Of a DNA stretch of 59,422 nt, positions 40,785 to 49,433 are shown in pieces. The first letter of the stretch is position 1, and each line of letters starts with the position of its first letter. A model generated the notes under the pieces. It worked only from the letters and a program-made list of their open reading frames with translations, ran no database searches and had not been told where the DNA came from. The stretch is from positions 1-59,422 of the forward strand of contig JAILRE010000001.1 of NCBI GenBank assembly GCA_024698505.1. The letters are read 5' to 3'. The stretch is from Clostridiales bacterium (GTDB taxonomy: Bacteria > Bacillota > Clostridia > Christensenellales > CAG-138). A program made the translations under genes and the position numbers.

Positions 40785-41813
40785 ATGTACGAACTTCACG
40801 ACGGGAAAGGCCGCGCAGCCGTAATAGGCTCGGGCGCCTCGGCCCTGCTCGGCGCAGCATGCCGCGAGTGCGCGCCGGGGATCAGGGCCGCGCTCATAAC
40901 GGACGGGGGCGTCCCGGGGGAGCATATCGAAAAAGCCGCCGAAGAGCTCGAAGCGGCGGGCTTTGCCGTGTTCACGTTCGTCATCCCCCGCGGGGAGGAA
41001 AACAAGAACCTCGCCTCGCTCGAAGCGATATGGGGCTTCCTGTACGATAAAGGCTTTACGCGGACGGACGCGGTCGTAGGCCTCGGCGGAGGCATGGTCG
41101 GCGATACGGCGGGCTTCGCTGCGGCGGTCTATAAAAGGGGGCTGCCCTTCGTTTCCGTCCCGACGACGATAATCTCCCAGACGGACAGCGCGTACGGCGG
41201 CAAGACGGGCGTCGATTTCAGAGAGGGCAAGAACCTCATCGGCGCTTTCAGCCGTCCCGCCGCGATAATCTGCGACACGGACTTTCTCGCGACGCTCCCC
41301 GAAGAGGAGCGCGTCTCGGGGCTGGGCGAGGTCATAAAATACGGCGCGATAGCCGAGCCCTCCATTTTGGAGAACGTCGCCCGCGATCTGCCCTCCGACG
41401 AGACGGTCTTCGCCTGCGCGAAGATAAAGCAGAGCTTCGTGCTTGCGGATCCCTTCGACATGGGCGAGAGGCGCGTTTTGAATTTCGGGCATACCTTCGG
41501 GCACGCCTTCGAGGAGGCTTCGGGCTTCCGTCTTCCCCACGGGCGGGCGGTGGCTCTCGGCATGCTCGCGGCGATCCGCCTCGGCGAAAGGCTCGGCGTG
41601 ACCGAAAGCGGCGTTTACGAGGCCGTTGAAAGCGCCTGCGAAAGGGCGGGCCTCGGCGCCCGTTGGGAGGCGCTCACAGCGGACGCTCTGCCCCTTCTTC
41701 CGCTCGACAAGAAATCCGACGGCGCGTCGCTGGACTTCGTGCTCCTCGAAAGGCTCGGAAGGCCAGTTAGGCGAAGGCTTCCGTTCGAACTGATCGCCCG
41801 CCTGATGGGCTGA
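40785..41813 (+). CDS. aroB: 3-dehydroquinate synthase
   Basis: This 342-residue NAD/zinc enzyme makes 3-dehydroquinate from DAHP, the second step of the shikimate pathway. Motifs are GEENKNLASLEAIW, GLGGGMVGDTAGFAAAVYKR, VPTTIISQTDSAYGGKTGVD, GLGEVIKYGAI and FGHTFGHAFE with zinc ligands. Length is slightly short of 350-360 but complete. The ATG at 40785 has GGGAGG upstream. It is divergent from spoIIA; no other shikimate gene is in this window. Confidence 0.94.
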   Translation: MYELHDGKGRAAVIGSGASALLGAACRECAPGIRAALITDGGVPGEHIEKAAEELEAAGFAVFTFVIPRGEENKNLASLEAIWGFLYDKGFTRTDAVVGLGGGMVGDTAGFAAAVYKRGLPFVSVPTTIISQTDSAYGGKTGVDFREGKNLIGAFSRPAAIICDTDFLATLPEEERVSGLGEVIKYGAIAEPSILENVARDLPSDETVFACAKIKQSFVLADPFDMGERRVLNFGHTFGHAFEEASGFRLPHGRAVALGMLAAIRLGERLGVTESGVYEAVESACERAGLGARWEALTADALPLLPLDKKSDGASLDFVLLERLGRPVRRRLPFELIARLMG

Positions 41814-41837
41814 CGGCTCATACCTTATAATAAATCA

Positions 41838-41864
41838 ACGGACTGCATGGAAGCGGTCCGTTTT
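41838..41864 (+). terminator. Weak terminator after aroB
   Basis: ACGGAC (41838-41843) and GTCCGT (41856-41861) form a 6-bp stem with a 12-nt loop, followed by TTT. Confidence 0.45.
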
Positions 41865-41911
41865 CGAAACCCCGTCACCCGCCCTTTACCTCTTATTTAC
41901 ACCGATTTTAC

Positions 41912-41940
41912 TTGACTGCGGGCGGCGGCGCATATATAAT
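41912..41940 (+). promoter_or_regulatory. Sigma-A promoter of the xpaC-telA operon
   Basis: TTGACT (41912-41917), 17 nt, TATAAT (41935-41940), 54 nt upstream of the ATG. Confidence 0.8.
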
Positions 41941-41994
41941 ATGTATCGTAAAAAACGCAAGAGGCGAGCACAGCCCTCGGAAGGAGGCGACCGA

Positions 41995-42720
41995 ATGAAA
42001 AAGATAGTTCATAAATCCAACGCGCCGCTCTACACCGCGGCGATCGTCTGGCTCGTTTACGCGCTCCTGTTCCCGCTCTACCGCGTGCATCATTTCCTGA
42101 TAGCCGCAGCGCTGGCCGCGGCCGCGGGGCTCATTGCGAAGGCCGTCAGCAAGGATCGGGTCGAGGAAGTTCCCGAAGAGCCCAAGCCCGAGCCCGAGAC
42201 CACCGGCAACGAGGAGCTTGACAGGATGCTCAAGGACGGCAGGCTCGCGATCGAGGAGATGAAGCGTCTTGACGACAACATCGCCGACGAGAAGATCAGC
42301 GCCGACATAGTCAAGCTCGAGAGGACGAGCGCGAAGATCTTCGAGCAGGTGAGGATGGATCCCAAGAAGCTCCCGCAGATCCGCAAGTTCATGAACTACT
42401 ACCTCCCCACCACGCTGAAGCTTTTGAACGCCTACGACCGCATGGATCAGCAGGGCGTCGAGGGCGTCAACATCAACTCCACCAAGGAGGGCGTCGAGGG
42501 CATCATGGACAGCATAGTCGCCGCGTTCGACAGGCAGCTGGACAGCCTCTTCGGCGATCAGGCGCTCGATATCTCCACCGATATCACCGTGCTTGAAAAC
42601 ATGATGGCAAGGGAAGGCCTGAGCGACGATCCCATCCATACGTATCAAAACGAGGGCAAAGTCCCCGTTAAAAAGCCCTCCCTCGCCGAAAAGGACGAGA
42701 TAAGGCTCGAGACCTACTGA
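41995..42720 (+). CDS. XpaC-family membrane protein
   Basis: This 241-residue protein has two N-terminal membrane helices (about 12-50), an acidic/proline linker (VEEVPEEPKPEPE) and a helical domain with ELDRMLKDGRLAIEEMKRLD and FMNYYLPTTLKLLNAYDRMD, which defines the XpaC (5-bromo-4-chloroindolyl phosphate hydrolysis) family. The name reflects an old phenotype; a true phosphatase activity is unproven. The ATG at 41995 follows AAGGAGG. It starts an operon with telA, the usual pairing of this family. Confidence 0.85.
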   Translation: MKKIVHKSNAPLYTAAIVWLVYALLFPLYRVHHFLIAAALAAAAGLIAKAVSKDRVEEVPEEPKPEPETTGNEELDRMLKDGRLAIEEMKRLDDNIADEKISADIVKLERTSAKIFEQVRMDPKKLPQIRKFMNYYLPTTLKLLNAYDRMDQQGVEGVNINSTKEGVEGIMDSIVAAFDRQLDSLFGDQALDISTDITVLENMMAREGLSDDPIHTYQNEGKVPVKKPSLAEKDEIRLETY

Positions 42721-42758
42721 AAGCAATTCAATTTCACACAAGAAAGGAAGCAAATACC

Positions 42759-43913
42759 ATGGCAGACGAAGTAAAGAACGACAAGATCCCCGAAATGGAG
42801 ATCCCCACCCTTACGCTCACTCCCGACGAGCCCGAGCCCGAAGAGGAGGCCGAGAAGGAGGAGCAGCAGATCCAGCCCGTTGAAATGGACGAGAAGCTCC
42901 TTACCGAGGCGGAGCGCAAGGTAGTCGAGGATTTCGCCAAGCAGATCGATATCCGCGATACCAACATGGTGCTCCAGTACGGCGCCGCCGCGCAGAAGAA
43001 CGTGGCGAGCTTTTCCGAGAACGCCCTCAGCTCCGTCAGGAGCAAGGATCTGGGCGAGATCGGCGAGGATCTCAGCAAGCTCGTCGTCGAGCTCAAGGGC
43101 TTCGGCCCCGAGGAGAAAAAAGGCATCCTCGGCCTCTTCAAGAAGAGCGCGAGCAAGCTCGAGATCATGAAGACCCAGTACTCCAAGGTGGAGGCGAACG
43201 TCGACAAGATCGCCCAGAACCTCGAAAACCATCAGGTAACGCTGATGAAGGACGTTGCGATGTTCGACCAGATGTACGACCTCAACCTCAAATACTACAA
43301 GGAGCTGACGATGTACATACTCGCCGGCAAGAAGCGTCTTGACGAGGTCAAGGCGAACGAGCTGGAGCAGCTTCGCATCAAGGCCGACGAGAGCGGCCTT
43401 GCCGAGGACGCGCAGGCCTACAACGACTTTGCGAACCTCTGCACCAGGTTCGAGAAGAAGATCCACGATCTCGAGCTCACCCGCATGGTATCCATCCAGA
43501 TGGGCCCGCAGACCCGTCTCCTTCAGAACAACGACACGCTGATGATCGAAAAGATCCAGTCCTCGCTCGTCAACACCATCCCCCTCTGGAAGAGCCAGAT
43601 GGTGCTCGCTCTCGGTATGGAGCATGCGAACCAGGCTACCGCCGCGCAGAACGCCGTCACCGAGATGACGAACCAGCTCCTGAAGCAGAACGCCGACAAG
43701 CTTAAGCTCGGCACCATCGCCACAGCCAAGGAGTCCGAGCGCGCGATCGTCGACATCGAGACCCTGCAGCACACCAATCAGCAGCTCATCTCCACCCTTG
43801 ACGAGGTGCTTGCCATCCAGCGCGATGGCGCGGAGAAGCGCAAGGCCGCCGAGGCGGAGCTCGGCCGCATAGAGGGCGAGCTCAAGCAGAAGCTGCTGGA
43901 GCTGAAGGCGTAA
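42759..43913 (+). CDS. TelA-family toxic anion resistance protein
   Basis: This 384-residue cytoplasmic, mostly helical protein has an acidic N-terminus (about 1-45), then the TelA domain including LFKKSASKLEIMKTQYSKVE, DQMYDLNLKYYKELTMYILA and LLQNNDTLMIEKIQSSLVNT. TelA proteins were linked to tellurite and cell-wall-antibiotic tolerance; the mechanism is unknown. It lies 38 nt after xpaC and should be co-transcribed. GAAAGGAAG precedes the ATG. Confidence 0.88.
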   Translation: MADEVKNDKIPEMEIPTLTLTPDEPEPEEEAEKEEQQIQPVEMDEKLLTEAERKVVEDFAKQIDIRDTNMVLQYGAAAQKNVASFSENALSSVRSKDLGEIGEDLSKLVVELKGFGPEEKKGILGLFKKSASKLEIMKTQYSKVEANVDKIAQNLENHQVTLMKDVAMFDQMYDLNLKYYKELTMYILAGKKRLDEVKANELEQLRIKADESGLAEDAQAYNDFANLCTRFEKKIHDLELTRMVSIQMGPQTRLLQNNDTLMIEKIQSSLVNTIPLWKSQMVLALGMEHANQATAAQNAVTEMTNQLLKQNADKLKLGTIATAKESERAIVDIETLQHTNQQLISTLDEVLAIQRDGAEKRKAAEAELGRIEGELKQKLLELKA

Positions 43914-43919
43914 CCATTA

Positions 43920-43936
43920 CCCGCATCATTTGCGGG
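43920..43936 (+). other. Intercistronic hairpin between telA and the TPM gene
   Basis: CCCGCA-TCATT-TGCGGG followed by CGTTT. It is a short stem with a poor T-run, probably a partial terminator or mRNA-end structure that lowers expression of the TPM gene. Confidence 0.4.
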
Positions 43937-43970
43937 CGTTTCCCCTCCCCTTCCGAAAGGAGGTATTGCT

Positions 43971-44876
43971 ATGAAGAAGATATTCGGGAATCGAGCGGTC
44001 GCATGGATCGTGCTCATACTTGTCGTCGCGGGGTCGGTCGCTCTGGGCCTTTACCGCAAGGACTATTTCGAGTCCAAGAAGCAGACGAAGCTCCTTGACG
44101 TCAAGTATTACACCTGGGTCTGCGACGATGCGTCGATCCTTTCGGAGGAGACCGAAAACGCCGTCAAGAGCTATGATACCTCGTGGAACTCCAAGCATGA
44201 GGCCGTCGTCGCGGTCGCCACTCTCCCCCGCCTCAACCGCTGGGAGATAAGCGATTACGCGGAGGCCCTGGGCGAAAAGTGGAAGCTCGGCTCGAACGAT
44301 ATGCTCCTGCTCCTCGTGAAGGACAGCGACTGGTACGTTTCCTACGGGCAGAAGGTATCCAAGAGGATCACCTCCGATTGGGAGAAGAAGTTCAAGAGCG
44401 CAGTTGAAGAGCCCTTCTTCACCGGGAACGCGGACGCCGCCGTGACCGCCTTCATGAAGGCAGCGGACGAGTTCTATTCCTCCGTCGATCTTTCGGGCTA
44501 TCAAAGCAGCAGCAGCTTCACGGACGTATTCCCCATAGGCGATTTCACGGACAGCTGCCGCGGCATGTCGGCCATCAAGATCATAGTCATAATATTCGTT
44601 GTGATAATCGTGATCAAGGCCATCTCCAAGGGCGGCGTCAAAAGGATGGAAGCTCCCACCAGGCGCACCACGATATTCCCCGTGTTCATCCCCCCCATCG
44701 TGGGCGGTATGAGGAGCACGAGGACCTCCGGCTCCGGCCAAAGCCGTTCCCCGGGCTCCGGGCGCGCCGGCTTCGGCGGCTCCGCAAGGGGCGGCTTCAG
44801 CGGCCCCAAGACGGGCTTCGGAGGCTCCTCCCGCGGAGGCTTCGGCAAGGGCGGCTTCGGAAGCGGCAGAAGGTGA
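43971..44876 (+). CDS. TPM-domain membrane protein with Gly/Arg-rich tail
   Basis: This 301-residue protein has one membrane helix near the N-terminus (about 8-27), an outer TPM-type domain (VCDDASILSEETENAVKSYD, WKLGSNDMLLLLVKDSDWYV), a second helix (about 204-222) and a disordered tail with repeated GGF/RGG units (SARGGFSGPKTGFGGSSRGG). TPM (YgcG) proteins are of uncertain role, possibly phosphatase-like. It follows telA after 57 nt. The pairing with xpaC and telA suggests one membrane-stress module. AAAGGAGG precedes the ATG. Confidence 0.8.
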   Translation: MKKIFGNRAVAWIVLILVVAGSVALGLYRKDYFESKKQTKLLDVKYYTWVCDDASILSEETENAVKSYDTSWNSKHEAVVAVATLPRLNRWEISDYAEALGEKWKLGSNDMLLLLVKDSDWYVSYGQKVSKRITSDWEKKFKSAVEEPFFTGNADAAVTAFMKAADEFYSSVDLSGYQSSSSFTDVFPIGDFTDSCRGMSAIKIIVIIFVVIIVIKAISKGGVKRMEAPTRRTTIFPVFIPPIVGGMRSTRTSGSGQSRSPGSGRAGFGGSARGGFSGPKTGFGGSSRGGFGKGGFGSGRR

Positions 44877-44947
44877 GCGCCGCGTGAAAAGGGCCGAAGG
44901 CCTCGGCCCGGACGAATGAATGCAATACAATACCAAAGGGCTCCCTT

Positions 44948-45043
44948 GGGTGCATTCACTTAAGGAGATGCAGGTTTTCAGCCTGTAGAAACCCAATGAA
45001 TACAATAAGATCCGGGGACAGCGATATCCTCGGATCTTTCTTT
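44948..45043 (+). repeat. 96-bp dispersed hairpin element (copy 3)
   Basis: It has 95 of 96 bases identical to 11325-11420. The single change (GAGG to GGGG) keeps the stem AGATCCGGGGA/TCCTCGGATCT through a G-U pair. It lies between convergent genes. Confidence 0.8.
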
Positions 45044-45080
45044 CGCTTTATTATATCGTTTCTTTTTCAGGCTCCGGCCG

Positions 45081-45974
45081 TCAGGCCGCGCTGTTGAGCC
45101 AGGCGTTCGCGACGAAGCTTCCGTCATCCCGAAGCTCGACTTCAACGAGCGTCCATCCCACGAGCCAGCCCTCATAGCCGGGATACAGCATCCCGTCTTC
45201 ATAGGTGGGGCCGTAATCGAACAGATAGGAGAACAGGAGCATGTCGCGGAAGCGGAAGCCGATTAGGACGTTATACGAATCCTCGTAATCATCGTTCGTT
45301 TCCGTGCCGACGCAGCGAACGTCATAGCAGCAGAACGGAGAATCCTCCGTAAGGCTCCCGCGGTAGTATTCGGCAAGCTTCTCGCCGTAAACCGCCGCTG
45401 CCGCCGCCTTGTACTCGTCCGATCCGATCTCGGCCTCACAGCCGCGCGCCCGGATCTCGTCGGCCGTGACCGTGATCTCGGCTTTACGGAACTCCTCCTG
45501 CTTTTCGCCTGTTGCATCAGGATCGAACCTTGCATTGAGCCGGTCCCGGGCTCCCTCCGCGAGCTCGGCGTATACGCTTTCGGCGTCGGCCTTATAACTG
45601 CCCTCTCCGTCCTTTTCGACCGTTACGACGAGCACCTCTTCCTCATAGGTGACGCACGGGAAGCGCACCTCGGCGAAATGCTCGGAAAGCTTGACCGTCG
45701 CCCCGTCCTTATCGAATTTCTGACCGTGTACTTCTTCGATCTTTTCGGCGATCGCCCATGCCGCCTCTGTGATCGCGGGATCTGCCGCGGGCGCCTCCGT
45801 CGGCGCCTCCGTGGGAGCTGCGGTGGGCGCTTCCGTCGGCGCTTCCGCCTGCTGCTCGGTCGGCGCGGGGGAGTTGTCGACGGGCACATCGGGCTTATTG
45901 CAAGCGGCAAAGGCCGTTATAAGCATTACTGCAATCAGCAACAAGGTTATTGTTTTAATTACTGAGTTTTTCAT
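45081..45974 (-). CDS. Lipoprotein of unknown function
   Basis: This 297-residue protein has a signal peptide with lipobox AFAAC (Cys25), a linker of repeated PTEAPT/AAPTEAP units (about 35-65) and an alpha/beta outer domain with no motif I recognise. It ends in WTLVEVELRDDGSFVANAWL. Its first about 45 residues are nearly identical to those of the next lipoprotein (47495), while the outer domains are unrelated, so one module was duplicated and joined to different domains. GGAGG is upstream in both. Confidence 0.72.
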   Translation of the reverse strand: MKNSVIKTITLLLIAVMLITAFAACNKPDVPVDNSPAPTEQQAEAPTEAPTAAPTEAPTEAPAADPAITEAAWAIAEKIEEVHGQKFDKDGATVKLSEHFAEVRFPCVTYEEEVLVVTVEKDGEGSYKADAESVYAELAEGARDRLNARFDPDATGEKQEEFRKAEITVTADEIRARGCEAEIGSDEYKAAAAAVYGEKLAEYYRGSLTEDSPFCCYDVRCVGTETNDDYEDSYNVLIGFRFRDMLLFSYLFDYGPTYEDGMLYPGYEGWLVGWTLVEVELRDDGSFVANAWLNSAA

Positions 45975-46005
45975 GACAGCCTCCTGTGGTGCGTAAGATC
46001 CTGTT

Positions 46006-47495
46006 TCAGTTCCCGCTTTCGGCGGACTCGCCCAGATGCGAAACGTATTCCGTACGCAGATTCGGCTTCGTGATGTATACGCCGTCCTGCATATTGCTCA
46101 TGACATAAAGTGTTCCATCGGAGTCCACAAACATAGATCCGTGCGGATAGCTTTCTCGGTTGTTCCTGAGATCGACTACTGTTGCGCCTATTAATTCGCC
46201 TTCATAGTTATAAACCCGATAGCTGTACTCAGACTCGGGTTTGGGAACCCCGTTGCGATACTCACATATCATTAGATAAACCCTGCTTTTCCCGACACGC
46301 AGACCATTCGGCAGCGTATTTTCGCCATTATAAATGACGATCTCCTTGCCCTCATAGGTTACATAGTTACCTTCCAGATCACGAACGCGTCCCACAATGC
46401 CGCGGCGATCATGATCGTTCCGTCCTCCGAAAGCGTCATCTTGATCCCGGGTTCCCATAGATCGTTTTTATCGATCGGTATTTCAAGCTCCGAAAGGATC
46501 GCTCCGGAAGGTGCGACCTTAATGATCCCGTCCATTACATCCATCTTCCAGAAATAATAGTTGCCCTCGAGGTCGATACCCATCGGCTCATATCCGCCGC
46601 CGTCAAATGTAAATTCGGCTCCGGACTGCAGCGTCACCTTGGTCCACTTGCCGTAATAGTCCTCAACGACCTTACAGATAAGATCGGTCTTCTTCCATTC
46701 GTCATATCCCGCATTGTCAGACGTCCTTTTTGCGCCGCAGTAAACCGCGGAAGCTGCTCCGCCCCTCGAGGCTTCTATCTCGCCGGAGCCGTCATTTAGC
46801 TCATAGTATGAATAGAATATGGTATAGACCTTGTCTATCTCTTCGGACTCGCCGCCCACCAGCTTTGGCAGCCTCTCGGTCTGCAGAAAACGGCATTCCC
46901 AGAAATCCTCGTTATCGGGAAGCTTTACTATTTTCAAAAGCTCGCCCGTATTAATATCATAGATGCCTTCAAGCGTAAACAAAATGCCGTCCGAAAGCGC
47001 CGCGAGCCTGTCGCCCGGATGCCAGATAGTTTTGCGGCTGAGCAGTGTATTGTCTTCTCCATACACAAACAGGCCCCTGATGGGGAACTCTCCCATATCG
47101 CAGATAACCTTCGTATCGCCGTCGACCGCCCAGAGCAGCGGTCCCCATGCGCAGAGATCATCCGGGCTATCATTTATATAGAGCACTTCATCATCTGCCG
47201 CATCATCCGGGAGAGGACCGTCATCGGCTTTATACGGTCTGAGCCTGAGTATCTCCTCGGCGCGTTCCTCAAACGACAGAATAACGGGCTCCGGAACAGG
47301 AGTCGCCGTGGTAGCGGGGGAAGGCGCGGCTGTCGGTTCCTCGGTGGGAGCTTCCGTCGGAGCTTCGGCCTGCTGCTCGGTCGGAGCCGGGGAATTGTCG
47401 ACGGGCGCCTCAGGCGTCTTGCACGCGGCAAAGGCCGTTATAAGCATTGCCGCAATCAGCAGCAAGGTTATTGTTTTAATTACTGAGTTTTTCAT
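46006..47495 (-). pseudogene. Lipoprotein gene with an apparent frameshift
   Basis: From the ATG at 47495 (GGAGG upstream) the frame gives a lipoprotein signal (Cys25), a PTEAPTEEPT linker and a beta-rich outer domain of about 370 residues, stopping at 46359 after FVIWKVTM. A second frame overlapping it at 46359-46458 continues in the same style for over 110 residues (DLEGNYVTYEGKEIVIYNGE, then FVDSDGTLYVMSNMQDGVYI) to 46006, without its own ribosome site. The simplest reading is one gene of about 490 residues broken by a single-base indel near 46390-46410. A sequencing error or programmed shift would also explain it. Confidence 0.6.
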
Positions 47496-47605
47496 GACAG
47501 CCTCCATACTATTTCATGTTCACATTTCTAAATGATCCTCTTTGTATAGAACGTTCCGGCACGGCCGTCGGTTCCGTAAAATCTTTATTTATTTCATTAA
47601 ATCAT

Positions 47606-47634
47606 ATTATAAACGCCCCGTTCGCGGCCGTCAA
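47606..47634 (-). promoter_or_regulatory. Sigma-A promoter of the lipoprotein gene(s)
   Basis: On the minus strand TTGACG (47629-47634), 17 nt, TATAAT (47606-47611). The leader is about 100 nt. Confidence 0.65.
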
Positions 47635-47989
47635 TGCAGCCTTCCCCCGGTGTGCATGAAGCGATCCCTTTTTCATTTATTCCTCCTTATTGTTTTGCAG
47701 TTTCCGTCGGGACGGCTTCTCGGGCTCGTGATCACGCCTCCTTTTCCGGCGATAACGCGATCCTGCGCCGATGCTCTTTTTCGTCCCTCTATATATACAA
47801 CACTCGAAACCGCCCGATATGGACAAGAAAAATAAAATATATCATTTGCCCTTGCGCTGACTTGGATGCTTACAGGCGTGAACAGTCCCCGTTGGTGTGG
47901 TTTGCACCGAAAACCATTGGTACAACAAAAGGAATCGCCCTCGTTGGTGCGGTTCCCATTGGTTCGACTTGGTGCACATCAGCTTGCTT
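47635..47989. other. 355-bp non-coding gap with short repeated motifs
   Basis: I see no supported gene. At 47890-47968 two units repeat: CGTTGGTGTGGTT with CATTGGTACAAC, then CGTTGGTGCGGTT with CATTGGTTCGAC. These might be protein-binding sites or part of a small RNA downstream of the MATE gene. No clear terminator for the MATE gene is visible. Confidence 0.35.
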
Positions 47990-49381
47990 TCAATCCGTCC
48001 CCTCGGCCGCGGGGAGCGCGTCGGGCTTATCCAGAACCCGTTTGAAGAAGCCGATCTGGAAGGGCACTGAGACAATGAACGTCAGAAGATCGGCGGCGGG
48101 CTGAGTCATCTGCACTCCGGCAAGGCCTATGAGCCGCGGCAGAAGGAGTATTATCGGAACGAAGAATATCCCCTGGCGGCAGGATGCGAGTATCGAAGCC
48201 GCAAGACTGAAGCCGAGGCATTGATAGAGCTGATTCACAAAAGTGGAATAGGCCATGAGCGGCATCACCGCGCAGGCGAATTTCAGGGCGAGGGCGCCTA
48301 TCTCGACGACCTTGGGATCGTCCCTGAACCAATGCATGACGGCCTCCGTATTGAAGCCTATCGCGGCGGCGGCTGCGACGGCTATGACCGTCCCCACGGC
48401 TGTGGAGAACCGGAACGCCCGCTTTACCCTCGAATAAATGCCCGCGCCGTAGTTGTAGCCCGCCACGGGCTGAAAGCCCTGGCCTATGCCTATCATTATC
48501 GAGCGGACGAGCATGTAGACCTTGTTGGAGATAGTGACGGCGGCCACCGCGGCGTCCGCGTCCGCGCCGGCCCAATGCGCCGCGCCGTGATTGAGCAGCG
48601 CCGAGGCGACGCTTGCCATGCCCTGGCGGCAGATGGTCGGGAAGCCTATCCTGAGAAGGCGCCAGTAGACGGCGATATCCTTCGAGACGGCTCCCGCGCG
48701 GAGCTTTATTATGCTCCTGCCCGAGCGGAATATGACGAGCAGTATAACGAGGCTCACGCCCTGGCTTATGACAGTGGCGAGGGCCGCGCCGGCTATGCCC
48801 ATTTTGAAGGTGTAGATGAAGAGCGGATCGAGCCCGATATTCACAACGCCGCCCGCGCAGAGGCCTATCATGGAAAGGTTGGCCTCCCCCTCCGCCTTCA
48901 GTATCGCGTTGAGCACGAACGAGGCGCACATCACAGGCGCGCCTATGAGGATTATCCTCGTGTAATCGCAGGCGTAGGGCAGTATCGTTTCCGTCGCTCC
49001 GAGCAGGCGCATGAGGGGCGCGAGCGTCAGAAGGCCGCCCGCCATGAGCATGAAGCCCAGTATTATCGCGCCGACGGACGCGCTCGCGGCGTACATCTCG
49101 GCCTCTTCGTCCTTCTTTTCGCCGAGGCGCCTTGAAACGAGGCTGGAACAGCCCATGCTGATCCCGAAGCCGAACGCCTGGATTATCGCCTGAAGCGCAA
49201 AAGCCACACCGACAGCCGCCGAAGCGCTCGTGTCGATGTGGGAGACGAAATAGGTATCCGCCGTGTTATAGATCACAGTGATGAGCTGGCTTACGGTGGT
49301 CGGTATCGCGAGCGAGGCGACGAGCCTCGGTATCGCGGTGCCGGTCATCCTTTTATGCTGCTCGGCGCTTGAAATAGCCAT
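47990..49381 (-). CDS. MATE-family efflux transporter
   Basis: This 463-residue protein has 12 predicted helices in two related halves. PTTVSQLITVIYNTADTYFV is the family start and GFGISMGCSSLVSRRLGEKK the typical loop after the second helix; QGFQPVAGYNYGAGIYSRVK occurs in the second half. It should export cationic compounds in exchange for sodium or protons; the substrate is unknown. The ribosome site is weak (GGA 12 nt upstream of ATG). A terminator separates it from the upstream Gate-domain gene. Confidence 0.92.
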   Translation of the reverse strand: MAISSAEQHKRMTGTAIPRLVASLAIPTTVSQLITVIYNTADTYFVSHIDTSASAAVGVAFALQAIIQAFGFGISMGCSSLVSRRLGEKKDEEAEMYAASASVGAIILGFMLMAGGLLTLAPLMRLLGATETILPYACDYTRIILIGAPVMCASFVLNAILKAEGEANLSMIGLCAGGVVNIGLDPLFIYTFKMGIAGAALATVISQGVSLVILLVIFRSGRSIIKLRAGAVSKDIAVYWRLLRIGFPTICRQGMASVASALLNHGAAHWAGADADAAVAAVTISNKVYMLVRSIMIGIGQGFQPVAGYNYGAGIYSRVKRAFRFSTAVGTVIAVAAAAAIGFNTEAVMHWFRDDPKVVEIGALALKFACAVMPLMAYSTFVNQLYQCLGFSLAASILASCRQGIFFVPIILLLPRLIGLAGVQMTQPAADLLTFIVSVPFQIGFFKRVLDKPDALPAAEGTD

Positions 49382-49395
49382 AGTAAGTATTATTC

Positions 49396-49427
49396 CGAAA
49401 AAAAGCGGGGAGTTCCGCCCCCCGCAA
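49396..49427 (-). terminator. Rho-independent terminator of the Gate-domain gene
   Basis: On the minus strand GCGGGG-GGCGGAAC-TCCCCGC is followed by seven T, between the two transporter-like genes. Confidence 0.8.
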
Positions 49428-49433
49428 ATATCA

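Noticed and set aside
47542-48104. Plus-strand frames of 97 and 156 codons in the gap before the MATE gene
   Set aside because: They have no ribosome site or family motif and partly overlap the 3-prime end of the MATE gene.
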